Assembly: GCA_007922225.1 (NCBI GenBank)
Contig: ML680055.1
Span: forward strand, 4,088,543-4,152,542
Direction of reading: 5' to 3'
Length of the DNA stretch: 64,000 nt
Source of the DNA: Emydura subglobosa
Taxonomy: Eukaryota; Chordata; Testudines; Chelidae
The notes below the pieces were generated by a model that was not told the DNA's origin, searched no databases, and was given only the letters and a program-made list of their open reading frames with translations. Every line of letters begins with the position of its first letter. Positions within the stretch are counted from its first letter, which is position 1. The position numbers and the translations under genes were made by a program. This document shows positions 53,900 to 63,483 of the stretch, piece by piece.

Positions 53900-54578
53900 C
53901 TGTGATGGGGTGTTCACCCCACACCAGCCGTGAAAGGGTGAAGGTGGCTCAGAAGGGGACACTTAGCCATACAGGCTGCACCTGAGGGAAAGCCAGGGAC
54001 TGAAGAAGGCGAGCTGATGATGAAGCCTAGCTGAGCAGAGCCAGGCTGAGCTTGTGTCAAGCCAGGAAGTTTGCAGCAGAAGGAGGCTGCAGAGAGAGAG
54101 TCTGCAGTCCTCCTCTGGGAGCAGAGATGGGAAGGAGGAAACCCGAGAGTGAGAATAAGCCCTGGGATCCTTACCCAGAAGAGGTGTGGGGGGAAAAAAA
54201 GCTTGTGGAAGGCAGAATATGAAGAAGTCCAGGGAAAGAGTAGCCAGGGTTTAGACTGTGTAGATCTTGGCTTCTGATTACAGGGTCCTTGAGTTGGAAC
54301 GCGGAGAAGTGGGCAGACACAGTCATTGGGCAAGTAGCACAGACTGGGAATTACAGAAGACTGCCTGAGACGGTGTATAGACATTGGTACGGTGAGAATT
54401 TGATATCCCAGAAGGGGAAAGCTGTATCATGACCTAGCAGGAGGTCTGAGTCACAAAGAGAGAGTACCCCAAACCCAAAGGCGTGTAAGAGACCACAGGG
54501 TGAATGAGAAACAGGAGAGGGTGCTACAGAGGTTGAGAGTTCATCCTTAGACCCCTCGCAGAGTAATGTTCTGTTACA
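53900..54578 (+). mobile_element. LTR-like block G
   Basis: It begins TGTGATGGGGTGTTCACCCC, containing the palindromic GGGGTGTTCACCCC. It continues with purine-rich AGGAGGCTGCAGAGAGAGAG, AGCCCTGGGATCCTTACCC and GTAGCCAGGGTTTAGACTG, and ends around GTAATGTTCTGTTACA. A TGTGATGGGGTG start with this purine-rich body matches my memory of turtle gypsy-type LTRs. The 156-codon minus frame inside is not a gene. Confidence 0.5.
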
Positions 54579-54811
54579 CCTTATCTATCCTACAAGCAAA
54601 ATGGTGTCAGCAGAACCAGCTACAATTTGGTTGTCCCTTGATGTGTTTAAAACTCTGTCCCATCCTTTGTGCCCTGCCTATATGGAAAACACAACTATGT
54701 TGGAAGAAGCCCATGACGTGTGCTGTTGTGTTCTCACAGCAGTTGTTTGCACAACACAACTGTCAGTTGTGTCTGCCAATCCATACAGTCTAACCACCTT
54801 CCTATCAGTGC
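54579..54811. other. No feature recognised
   Basis: CACAACTATGTTGG, CACAACACAACTGTCAGTTG: short CAAC-rich text, not assignable. Confidence 0.4.
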
Positions 54812-55724
54812 AATGTTGATAAATGCAAAGTAATACACATTGGAAAATATAATCCCAACTATATATATGAAATGATGGAGTCTAGATTAGCTGTTACCAG
54901 ATCTTGGAGTCATCTTGGACAGCTGTCTGAAGACATTTTCTCAATGTGCAGCAACAGTCAGAACAGCTAACAGAATGTTAGGAATGATTAGGAAAGGGAT
55001 AGATAATAAGACAGAAAATATCATAATGCAACTATATAAACCCATGGTGCACCCACACTTTGAATACTGAGTGCAGTTCTGGTCACCCCATCTCAAAAAA
55101 AGATCTCTGAGAATTGGAAAGAGTACAGAGAAGGTCAACAAAAATGATTAGGTGTATGGAAAAGCTTCCATATGATCACAGTTTAAAAAGACTGGGACTG
55201 TTTATCTTGGAAAAGACACTACCTAAAGGGGGATTTGATAAACATCTATCAAATCATGAATGGGGCAGAAGGAGTGAATAAGGAAGTGTTATTTACCCCT
55301 TCACATAACATATGAACTAGGGGCCATCCAATGAAATGAATAGGCAGCACGTTTAAAACAAACAAAAGGAAGTACTTCTTCACACGCAATGTACAGTCAA
55401 CCTGTGGAACTCATTGTCAGGGGATGTTGTGAAGGTCAAAAGTATAAATGGGTGCAAAAAGGAATAAGTTCCTGGCAGATAGGTCCATCAATGGCCATTA
55501 ACCAAGATGGTCAGGGATGCAAACCCCAAGCTCCAGGTGTCCTTAAGTCTCTGACTGCCAGAAGCTGGGACTGGATGACAGTGGATGAATCACTCAGTAA
55601 TCACCTTGTTCTGTTCATTCCCTCTGAAGTATCTGGCATTGACCACAGTCGGAAGACAGGATACTGGACTAGATGGACCATTGGTCTGACCCAGTATAGC
55701 TGTTATTATGTTTTTATGTTCTAA
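54812..55724 (+). mobile_element. CR1-type LINE 3' fragment (about 0.9 kb)
   Basis: Broken coding sequence gives DKCKVIHIGKYNPNYI, then NRMLGMIRKGIDNKTENI, VHPHFEY, RMEKLPYDHSLKRLGLFILE-like text and WNSL-type remains. The 3' UTR has GTTCTGTTCATTCCCTCTG, GGAAGACAGGATACTGGACT and AGATGGACCATTGGTCTGAC, and ends TTATGTTTTTATGTTC. Stops and frameshifts are frequent. Closest relative in the window is 62138-62818. Confidence 0.9.
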
Positions 55725-56924
55725 TACAAGCTGGGACAATGTTTTAGCAGCACCAAGGGATACCCGTACTGTAACCAGCTCTCTTGGAAGGGTTGTATCT
55801 GTAGTGCATCTACAGCTTAACACAAGTTATCAGCCATAAGTGTGGGCAGGAATTAGCCTGAAGATGTACCCATTTTAAGAACAGTGAACTGGAAAAGTTC
55901 TTGCATTTCCCTTACCCAGACACAAAGACACACACACACAAAATCTTCACAGTGTGAAATTGACACCATCAGTCTTTGGATAGCAAAGAAATGCCTGAAG
56001 TCCCTTTATATTTCTCTGGAGAAGAGAGAGAATGGCCAGGACTGAGCAAGGGTGAACCTGAAAATGAGTATGCAGTGCAGGGGAAAAATTGCGGTGGGAG
56101 TCAGTGCGAGAGACTTATATTAATCATCCCACATTAGGTCGATGAATCGGAAAATCATGGCCTGTCTGCCAAAGTATATAGTGCCCAAAGCAAGTATCAG
56201 CTGCCTCGCTGCCTAACGCTGAGCTGCTCAGGCAGGAAAATACACTGCTTCACATAAAGCAGACCACACAGAGAATTACAATCGCTTCTTTGTCATGCTG
56301 AGATGAAGGGGGAGAAACAGAAATAAACGTTGCCAGCATCTGAGTGGTGGCTGAGGTGCTATTTTGTCGCTTCGGCGCGGAACATAAAGCTAGCTCCTGC
56401 ATTTGGGAATGAGGACAATTTGCAGGGCAGGTTTCTTGAAGAGGGTGCTGTGGGAAACGGGTCTCCATGAAGCGTGCCCCTCTCCTCAGCCAAACCTGCG
56501 AAAAGCTAAAAGTACGGCCCACTTGGGGGGTGAGAGCGATGCATTTCCACAGGAAAAAACTCCTTATTGCTGCACTGGCAAATCAACATCAGCCCTTTCC
56601 CTGGAACCACTAAAGCTGCAAGCCACATCCCTGGCAATGTAAACACTCCCAGAAGGAACGGCCTCGGCCTAAAAGGATGCCAGACTCTGAATTTCAGTGA
56701 CACAACTTCAAGCGCACTCTGGTACCTTGAGGTGAGAATCCATCAAAAATTCATAAAGAGAGCCTGCCAAGTGCTGAGTTTCACCATCATCTAGTTTCCC
56801 CTGTCATGATCGCCTGGATAGATAGGCAATGACTTCCCCGATACCCAGAACAGGTCCAGGCGATACTCATTTTCCTGTGAAAACAAGGCATGGCAGTATA
56901 GGGAAATCTTCTCAGTAAGAAGGG
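55725..56924. other. No feature recognised
   Basis: 56100-56450 is repeat-free with AT and GC mixed. Minus 56250-56522 (90 codons) and plus 56403-56642 (79 codons) overlap and have no motif. Confidence 0.45.
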
Positions 56925-57035
56925 GTGACATTAGATAATAGCTAGATAATTCTTGGTCCTGTCTCGCTTCCCGGGATGGGACAAGATGCCCTATCAAGGT
57001 CCCTTCCAGCCCTACCTTTCTGTGATTGCTGATGT
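56925..57035 (+). mobile_element. CR1-type LINE 3' terminus
   Basis: GATAATAGCTAGATAATTC, AGGTCCCTTCCAGCCCTACC and TTTCTGTGATTGCTG: the terminal words of the GGTCCCTTCCAGCC CR1 subfamily, the same subfamily as the inverted copy at 22307. Confidence 0.7.
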
Positions 57036-57429
57036 CGGTTCTGGTTCCATCTAGAGCAGCCCGCTGCACTGTTTTAACTAGCCAGGGGCCCAGACTGACC
57101 CCCCGGACTCAGAAACCCCAGCTCGCTGGGAGGACTATCAGGATCCGAACCCACCTTTGCAAACAGCCCTTTTCTTGAAAATGGGCTCCGCCAACCCCCA
57201 GCTCTCACAATTTCTACGCAGCCAGGACAGGGCCGATCCCAATGCTAACTGGAGGCTTAGAACCAGCCTCCAAATCTCCAGCCGACTCGTTCTTGCTGTT
57301 TGGAAACTGTTCAAACTATTCCCCGGGCCCTGCACCTTTACCCCCCACACTCCTGGGCAGACGTGCAAGGGGGTGGAGACTCACTAGTGCGCAGTGCGGA
57401 CGCTAGACCTACCACCCAGCCTTACTAGC
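57036..57429. other. No feature recognised
   Basis: Overlapping 76-codon frames on both strands (57138-57387) with no motif. Confidence 0.45.
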
Positions 57430-57700
57430 CTCCCCTAGCAACAGCGCTGCCTCTCTCCGCAATCCTCATCTGGTCTCCATTGCCAGTCTCTGAACACCTC
57501 ACAGGTTTCAATGTATTTCCTCTCATCGTCCCTCTGGGAGGCAGGGCAGGGCTATTATCCCCTCCACAGATGGGCAACTGAAAGATACAGAGGTTAAGTG
57601 ACTTGCCCAAGGTCACACATGGAGCCTGTGCCAAAACAGGGACCTGAACCCAGGTCTCAGGCTAGCTGCTAACCACTGGACCGTGCTGCATTGCTCTCTC
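57430..57700 (-). mobile_element. MIR-like SINE
   Basis: In inverse order: ACAGGTTTCAATGTATTTCC, CTATTATCCCCTCCACAGAT, GGGCAACTGAAAGATACAGAG, GTTAAGTGACTTGCCCAAGG, TCACACATGGAGCC, CCTGAACCCAGGTCTC and GCTGCTAACCACTGGACCG. A nearly complete copy. Confidence 0.9.
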
Positions 57701-58870
57701 CCTGCTGGGGCCTGTGCAAGGGACTTTCAAGGCAGGGATTGTCCGAGTTAAGCTTTTCCTTGCTCGAAAGCAGAGTGGGACTCATGGCGAGGGAGGGCGC
57801 GTCCAAGCATGGAAACAGCACCCAGCCTCCTGCCGTTCCAATAAACTCGGCACTTAATGGAAAACCGGTGGCGTGGGGAAGGGTTTACAAAACGGATTTG
57901 CTTTTAATGGGCAGCTTCATCCTACTGGTCCTCGAGGAGCTGAAAAAGCAACATGGTCTCTGCCGCCCTGCTATACAGAGTCTGGCTCCGCGGCGCTGCT
58001 CAGAGTAAATAAATAATGGGGCTATTTCAGAGCGTTCTGTCCCTCCCTCCGTACTCTCAGGGGGAAGGGCTGGGAAAAGCTGCCAAGATCCAACATTTTC
58101 CAGAGTGAAAAACCATCCCACCTTCTTGTTGAAGGAGAGAGAGAAAAGCCTCCAGGTGACATGGCGTGAGTGAGAGCTTTCCACCCTGTGGTGCACCAAG
58201 GACCTTCCTTTCCACAACTGATGCACCATGGACCTGCAATTTGCATCCCAGCTGCACCAAGGAAAGGAACCTTTTTATTAGAGTCGCCGGCATTTCTGAG
58301 CCTGTTCCTGGCATGGCCTGGACAAAAAGCCCCTTGTGGCTTCTTGACATCTGCCCGCTAGAAATCACTGTGGAATGGAGAGGCATCTGGTGGGCGCTTG
58401 ACACTTTGAACTCCTAATCTGGTTGCAAATTTTCCTAAACTCCACTTGGGGTTGTATCTTGCTCAATAAACAGACTCATCACCAGTGACGCTGGAAATAC
58501 AGGGGGACGGCGGAACAGATTGTTGAGGAACGTCCATCTGGCTTTAGCGTGCAGCTGGCAAAGGCAGATCCTGACTGCTCAGAGGCTGGCAGCCGTGTCT
58601 GAATGTGACACTGCTCTCAAACGCTGTCGCAGCCTCTCTGGGCTGCATGGAGGCACGAGTGAGCTTTGTGTCACATGTCCACGTCACACAAGCCATCAGC
58701 ACTTTCCTTATTAAGGACCAAATTTCAAGAAGAGCTCAGCACAGCAGGGGAAAATCTGGCTCTGAGCACTTGGGAAAGCTCAACAAAGGTTGAAGAGGCC
58801 ATGGAGACTGAGCACCATTCCCCGCTCTAGTGGGTGTCCCTAGCCTAGAGCTAAGGCACCGCGGGGGCTG
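57701..58870. other. No feature recognised
   Basis: Minus-strand frames of 114 and 115 codons (57885-58404) overlap plus frames of 105 and 83 codons. No domain in any. Confidence 0.45.
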
Positions 58871-59432
58871 CACTGGGAGATGGTCGAAACATTTCCAGTG
58901 GGACAGTTTTCCATCAGAAAACGCAGCTTCGTCTAAACTGAAACATTTCGCAGGAACATGTCAATTTCCACACCATTTTTTGATGGGAAAAAGTCAATGC
59001 GAATCATTTCAATCTTCTCATTTCATTGTGAGGATGTCAAAATGTTTCATTTCTAGAAGGGGAAAATGTTTCATTTCTACTCTCTCCTTTTAATTCATTT
59101 CATTTTGGGCTTTTTGATCACGGTAACATTTCTATATTATATTATATTTCTATGGTATATACAATATATATATTATTTAATATTTTAAGCTAAAAGTCAA
59201 AGTGAAAAGACTTGAAACTGTAAAGTTAAAATGACATTTTTTGTACCTTATGGAAATGATCCGACATCAGCAAAATGAAATGATTCCATGGGCTTGAATC
59301 AACATGTTTGGGAATTTTCGTTTCATGGGAAATTTCAAAATGTTGGCTTTTCACACTGATCCAGAATGAATTTTGTTTCAGAAGGTGGAATTTCCCCTGG
59401 AATGGAAATTCTGGCTTTTGACCAGCTCTTGC
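58871..59432. repeat. AT-rich dispersed repeat R2, copy 4 (longest)
   Basis: It starts GGGAGATGGTCGAAACATTTC and ends GGCTTTTGACCAGCTCTTG. GATGGTCGAAA against the inverted end AGCTGGTCAAAA suggests a terminal inverted repeat of about 11 bp. The interior is made of GAAACATTTC, TCAAAATGTTTCATTTC and TTGGGAATTTTCG words. This copy best supports a MITE-like origin for R2. A TATATTA-rich centre lies at 59135-59180. Confidence 0.6.
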
Positions 59433-59437
59433 TCTAC

Positions 59438-59823
59438 ACCAGTGGTTCTCCACCCTTCCAGATTGTTGTGTTGCCTTCAAGCGGCTGATTTGTCTTGTGT
59501 ACCCCAAGTTTCATCTCACTTAAAAACTACTTGCTTACAAAATCAGACATAAAAATACAGAAGCGTCACAGTACTCTACTAGTGAAAAATTACTTACTTT
59601 CTCATGTCTACCATATAATTATAAAATAAATCATGACCCTCAGGTTGAGAAACACAGATATGGTACACAGAGCAAATAAACAAGTCATTGTATGAAATTT
59701 TCGTTTGTACTGACTTTGCTAGTGCTTTTCATGTAGCCTGTTGTAAAACTAGGCAAATGTCTTGATGAGTTGACGTATCCCTGGGATGACCTCTGCGTAC
59801 CCCTGCTCGAGAACCACCAGTTT
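59438..59823. mobile_element. hAT-type MITE, about 385 bp
   Basis: Ends ACCAGTGGTTCTCCAC and, inverted from the right, ACTGGTGGTTCTCGAG. The interior has TTGTGTACCCCAAGTTTCA, CACTTAAAAACTACTTGC, ATAATTATAAAATAAATC, GTACTGACTTTGCTAGTGC and TGCGTACCCCTGC. This matches a well-spread reptile hAT MITE with GTACCCC near both ends. GGTTGAGAAACACAGAT near 59645 resembles an internal copy of the terminus. Confidence 0.85.
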
Positions 59824-60984
59824 ACCCTGTACTTGTTCTATGGACAGAAAACTGTCAGCCTGGCCATCTCACTTTCTAAAAGGGGGCAGCGTTGACCAGG
59901 TTTCTACTAAACCTGACACAAAAATGCTGAAAAGAAGCAGCAGTTCTAAGGCAAAACGCCAGGCAACGCTTTGCAAGCCTAATACCCCCACCACGACCCC
60001 CCCACATCCTCAACTACCTACCCTCCCCCTAGACAGCTGTGGGGTCAGGCCAGTGGTGGAAGGGTCGTTGGCTCTGATTCCTTTGGGTGGATGCTAAAAG
60101 CTTTTCTCTAGAAGAAAGACTAGCTTGGAGAGTAATAAATAATGCACAGATCAGTCGCATGGAGTTTGCTTCAGATCCGTGCTCCGTGGAGAACAAAACG
60201 AGGCAGTAAACATTATTTTCCGTTCTCTTTCTAGAGTTTATTGAATGTCAGGCAGTCCTAGGAGAAGGGGGGGCGGGAAATCATTTGGAGCCACTCCGCT
60301 GACTTCCCCCTCGCTGCGTCTCCTATTCAGCCGCCTACTCCAGCAAGATGCATCAGACAGACTTGTCTTATTGCCCGGGCCTCCCCGGAGGTTGCAGCTG
60401 CTGCCGGGTTTGGAAGTCAGTTTGGTTGAATGTGTTAAGCTGAACGTGGAGTTCAGAACACACGGCAACCGTGGCAAATTGCAGCACCGCAGCCGGCGTG
60501 TGCGAGGACGCTGCTTCCGTCCCGTTAACATGGAGCGTAAAGCAGCAGCTGGAAACCAGTGGCAGGGAACCTTGGAAGGGCTCTCCGTGAAGGTGAGTGG
60601 AAATGCTGCCCTGAAGAACGGGTTCAGAAATGGCCTGAGACCTTCAGCTGCTAACGGACCGCCGGACACCCCACACTGCTAACAGGGTAGCTGAGACCCT
60701 GAGCCCACTGACAGGGCATTCAAGACCCCAGATCTGCTAGTGACTCAGGCCCGGCCCTGGTTTTCAGAAGCGCCCATGTTTGGAGGAGAAGAAGATTTGG
60801 TTTCCTTTTCCTCTTAGACTCTGGCTGTGAGCAAAGGACGTCACTCTCCTCCCCACCCCCATCACCGCGAGAAACCCCGTCATCCTCCCGCCCGTCACCT
60901 GAGATGCAGCCCGCTCCCAAGTCTGGTCGCCTCTCCCAGAGTGAGGTTTCCCGAGGGGGCCTTTTCTGTCTGCCTAGGCCGCTG
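59824..60984. other. No gene accepted; two opposed long frames
   Basis: Plus 60245-60682 (145 codons) and minus 60238-60669 (143 codons) cover the same bases. Both are arginine- and proline-rich with no known domain. CpG is moderately frequent around 60440-60550. I cannot show either is coding. Confidence 0.4.
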
Positions 60985-61612
60985 GGTCTCCTCTCCAGGC
61001 CTCAACCCTGGAGCCCTCCACATCATTGGCCTCATGGCAATCACCGTCTTGCTGACTCAGCCCTGGGACCGGTCACCCTCCCCACAACCGTGCAACCCTC
61101 CCGGCCTCCCCTCCCCGTCAAACACAAGCACCTTGGCTTTGCCTTTAAGTCCTTTCACCAGCCCTGCTCTCTCCATCGGATCTGTCAGCCGGTGCCCCCG
61201 CCTTTGCTCTGCCAGTGAGGGCAGGCTTCAACCTGCGTCCCCGTCCACCTCTCCTTCCAGCCCGCCTGTGCTATCAGTCCCCGCCACCATGGGAACAACT
61301 GCCCATCAAATTCCACGAAGCCCCCACCTTCTCCGCCATTAAGTTCTTTCTTCAAGCCCACCCCTGCCATGATGCCCACACACCAGCTCCCTCTTCTCCC
61401 GGTTTTCTGCTCAGTTCTCTTGGTTTATTGTTGCCTTGTTCCTTTCACCTTCCTCTGTCATTTTCCTCCACCTGTTACGTCTGCCCTGAGCTCCCTGAGG
61501 CAGGGAATGTCTTCTTTGTTACGTATTCTGTACAGCACCGTGCACCACGAGCACCATAGCACCACCTTGTCCTACATCGTGCGACAGAAATAATCATAAT
61601 AATAATAATAGG
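60985..61612 (+). mobile_element. L2-like LINE 3' end
   Basis: CCTTTAAGTCCTTTCACCAGC, TTCTTTCTTCAAGCCCACCC, CTGCCATGATGCCCACACACC and a pyrimidine-rich run follow the plan of the L2 3' region (FKxxLKTHL then UTR). It finishes with the shared tail GAGCTCCCTGAGGCAGGGAA, CTGTACAGCACCGTGCACC and a terminal (AAT)n at about 61590-61611. Coding parts are not intact. Confidence 0.6.
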
Positions 61613-62007
61613 GGTGTGCCCTCAGAGACGGTAAGGGAACCATCAATAGCACCTGCTGTGGAAACTTGCCTTTCATTCAGGAGAGAAAGGCCTATGGTTT
61701 TGGGGCTAAAGGCCCGTGGTTTGAGGCCCATGTGTGATATTTATCTGCTGCTCGTGGCTCTAGTCTGCCGCTCATGGATTCATTGTCTCATCCCTGCTGT
61801 AAATCAGGAGCGACGCAGGTGAAATCCATGGTGACGAAGCGGCCTAAAGATGTTGCGAGCAAGAGAACGGGCCGCTCATCTCTGTCCCGAGCAGACTGGA
61901 GGAGCTTTGCTTGGGGTTTTACAAAGCTTGGGCTGATTTCCATCTGGGTTCCATTTCATCCAACCCCCCAGCTTTTTAGAGTGGGGGGTACCAGATACAA
62001 GAAAAGA
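61613..62007. other. No clear feature
   Basis: GCTGTAAATCAGGAGCGACG near 61797 may be R3. Otherwise unassigned. Confidence 0.4.
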
Positions 62008-62137
62008 AGGACGGTCCAATGGTTAGAGCGCTAGCTTAGAACTTAGTTTCTAGTCTCTGCTCTGTTGCAGACTTTCTAGGTGCCCTTGGAAAAATCACAT
62101 AACCCATCTGTACAATGGGGTGAGTAGCCCCCATTAT
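62008..62137 (+). mobile_element. MIR-like SINE head
   Basis: ACGGTCCAATGGTTAGAGCGC has the tRNA-derived A-box region, then TAGTCTCTGCTCTGTTGCAGA, TGCCCTTGGAAAAATCACAT and CCATCTGTACAATGGGGTG. It ends abruptly where the CR1 at 62138 begins. Confidence 0.75.
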
Positions 62138-62818
62138 CATAAGGAAAGGAACAGATAATAAGACAGAAAATATTGTATTGGCTTTTTATAAATCCATGGT
62201 ACGCCCACATCTTGAATACTGCGTGCAGACCTGGTCACCCCATCTCAAAAAAGTTATATTGGAATTGGAAAAGGTACAGAAAAGGGCAACTAAAATGGTG
62301 AGGGGCATGGAAAAGCTTCCATATGAGGAGAGATTAATAAGACTGGGACTTTTCAGCTTGGAAAAGAGACGAGTAAGGGGGGATATGATAGAGGTCTGTA
62401 AAATCATGCGTGTGGAGAAAGTAAATAAGGACGAGTTATTTACTGCTTCTCAGAACACGAGAACTAGGGTCACTCAATGAAATTAATAGGCAGCAAGTTT
62501 AAAATGAACAAAAGGAAGTATTTCTTCACGCAACACAGTCAGCCATGCCAGAGGATGTTGTGAAGGCCAAGTCTATAAGGGGGTTCAAAAAAGAACTAGA
62601 TGAGTTCCTGGAGGATAGATCCATCACCGGCTATTAGCCAGAATAGGCAGGGATTGCTGTTTGCCAGAGGCTGGGAATGGCTGACAGGATGGATCACTTG
62701 ATGATTAGCTGTTCTGTTCATTCCCTCTGAAGCACCTGGCATTGGCCATTGTCGGCAGACAGGATGCTGGGTAGATGGACCATTGGTCTGACCCAGTATG
62801 GCCGTTCTAATGTTCTCA
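62138..62818 (+). mobile_element. CR1-type LINE 3' fragment, least decayed
   Basis: A 100-codon frame (62178-62480) reads MVRPHLEYCVQTWSPHLKK, VQKRATKMVRGMEKLPYEER and RLGLFSLEKRRVRGDMIEVC without a stop. This is the CR1/L2-type ORF2 C-terminal segment. The 3' UTR follows with CTGTTCATTCCCTCTGAAGC, TAGATGGACCATTGGTCTGA and a terminal GTATGGCCGTTCTAATGTTCTC (in part). 5'-truncated and not autonomous. Better preserved than 54812-55724. Confidence 0.92.
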
Positions 62819-63089
62819 TCCCTGCCCTATCTCCCAGGGGGTTGTGATGGCCACTACATTAAAGCTTGTGGCATGCTCAGAGACAACGGGGACTCTGGTG
62901 CAGATAAGCATCTAGCAGCACCTGTCTCCTAGTCCAAGATTTCCTCTTCCCAACAAGACCCGGCGCCACCTGAGATTCACCACCTCTCACTGTCGCCGTC
63001 TGCTCCTTGGCTTTCCCAGCACGTCCCCGGCTGTGTGTGCTGCAGTCCCAGCTGTCATAAAAAGCAGCATCCCTATTAGTCATCCTGCC
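62819..63089. other. No feature recognised
   Basis: Short unassigned stretch with a 68-codon minus frame lacking motifs. Confidence 0.45.
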
Positions 63090-63200
63090 ATTTGCACAGC
63101 CACCAAATGGGAGAAGTAATTAACTCGAAAGTGTTTATCTACAGTAATTATGAATTTGCATTGCTCTCTCTGTCAACAAGGTAGATTGGATTCCATCCAC
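63090..63200. promoter_or_regulatory. Candidate regulatory cluster: homeodomain and octamer words
   Basis: GTAATTAAC (63116-63124), GTGTTTATC (forkhead-like, about 63131), TAATTA (63145-63150) and a perfect octamer ATTTGCAT (63154-63161) lie within 50 bp in otherwise repeat-free sequence. These are known POU and homeodomain core words. Activity is an inference, and chance occurrence in AT-rich DNA is possible. Confidence 0.3.
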
Positions 63201-63303
63201 TCCCACTTCACATCAGCCCTGGCTTTTGGGTTTTTTTTTTCCCCTCTTAGGTATCAGGTTCATTAGAAGTGCCACACGCGTCCTCAGGTCTCTGTGTGTC
63301 TTC

Positions 63304-63483
63304 GGGTCTGTCTACACTGCAGTTACACACCCGTGGCTGGCCCATGCCCACTGACTCGGCTTTCAGCACTTGGGCTACAACCCAGGCTCTAGGACCAGTG
63401 AGGTGGGAGGGTCCCAGAGCTCAGGCCGAGTCAGCTGGCCTGGGCCAGCCGCGGGCATCTGATTTCAGCGTAGACATGCCCAT
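63304..63483. mobile_element. MITE family M7
   Basis: The left end GGGTCTGTCTACACTGCAG and the right end, inverted, GGGCATGTCTACGCTGAAA are terminal inverted repeats with a few mismatches. The interior is GGCTGGCCCATGCC...GAGTCAGCTGGCCTGGGCC, itself partly self-complementary. The 216-codon frame from 63269 crosses it and is not accepted as a gene. Confidence 0.75.

Noticed and set aside
60827..61342. 171-codon plus frame rich in proline and serine
   Set aside because: Lies largely within the L2-like 3' end and reads pyrimidine-rich UTR as P/S/L.
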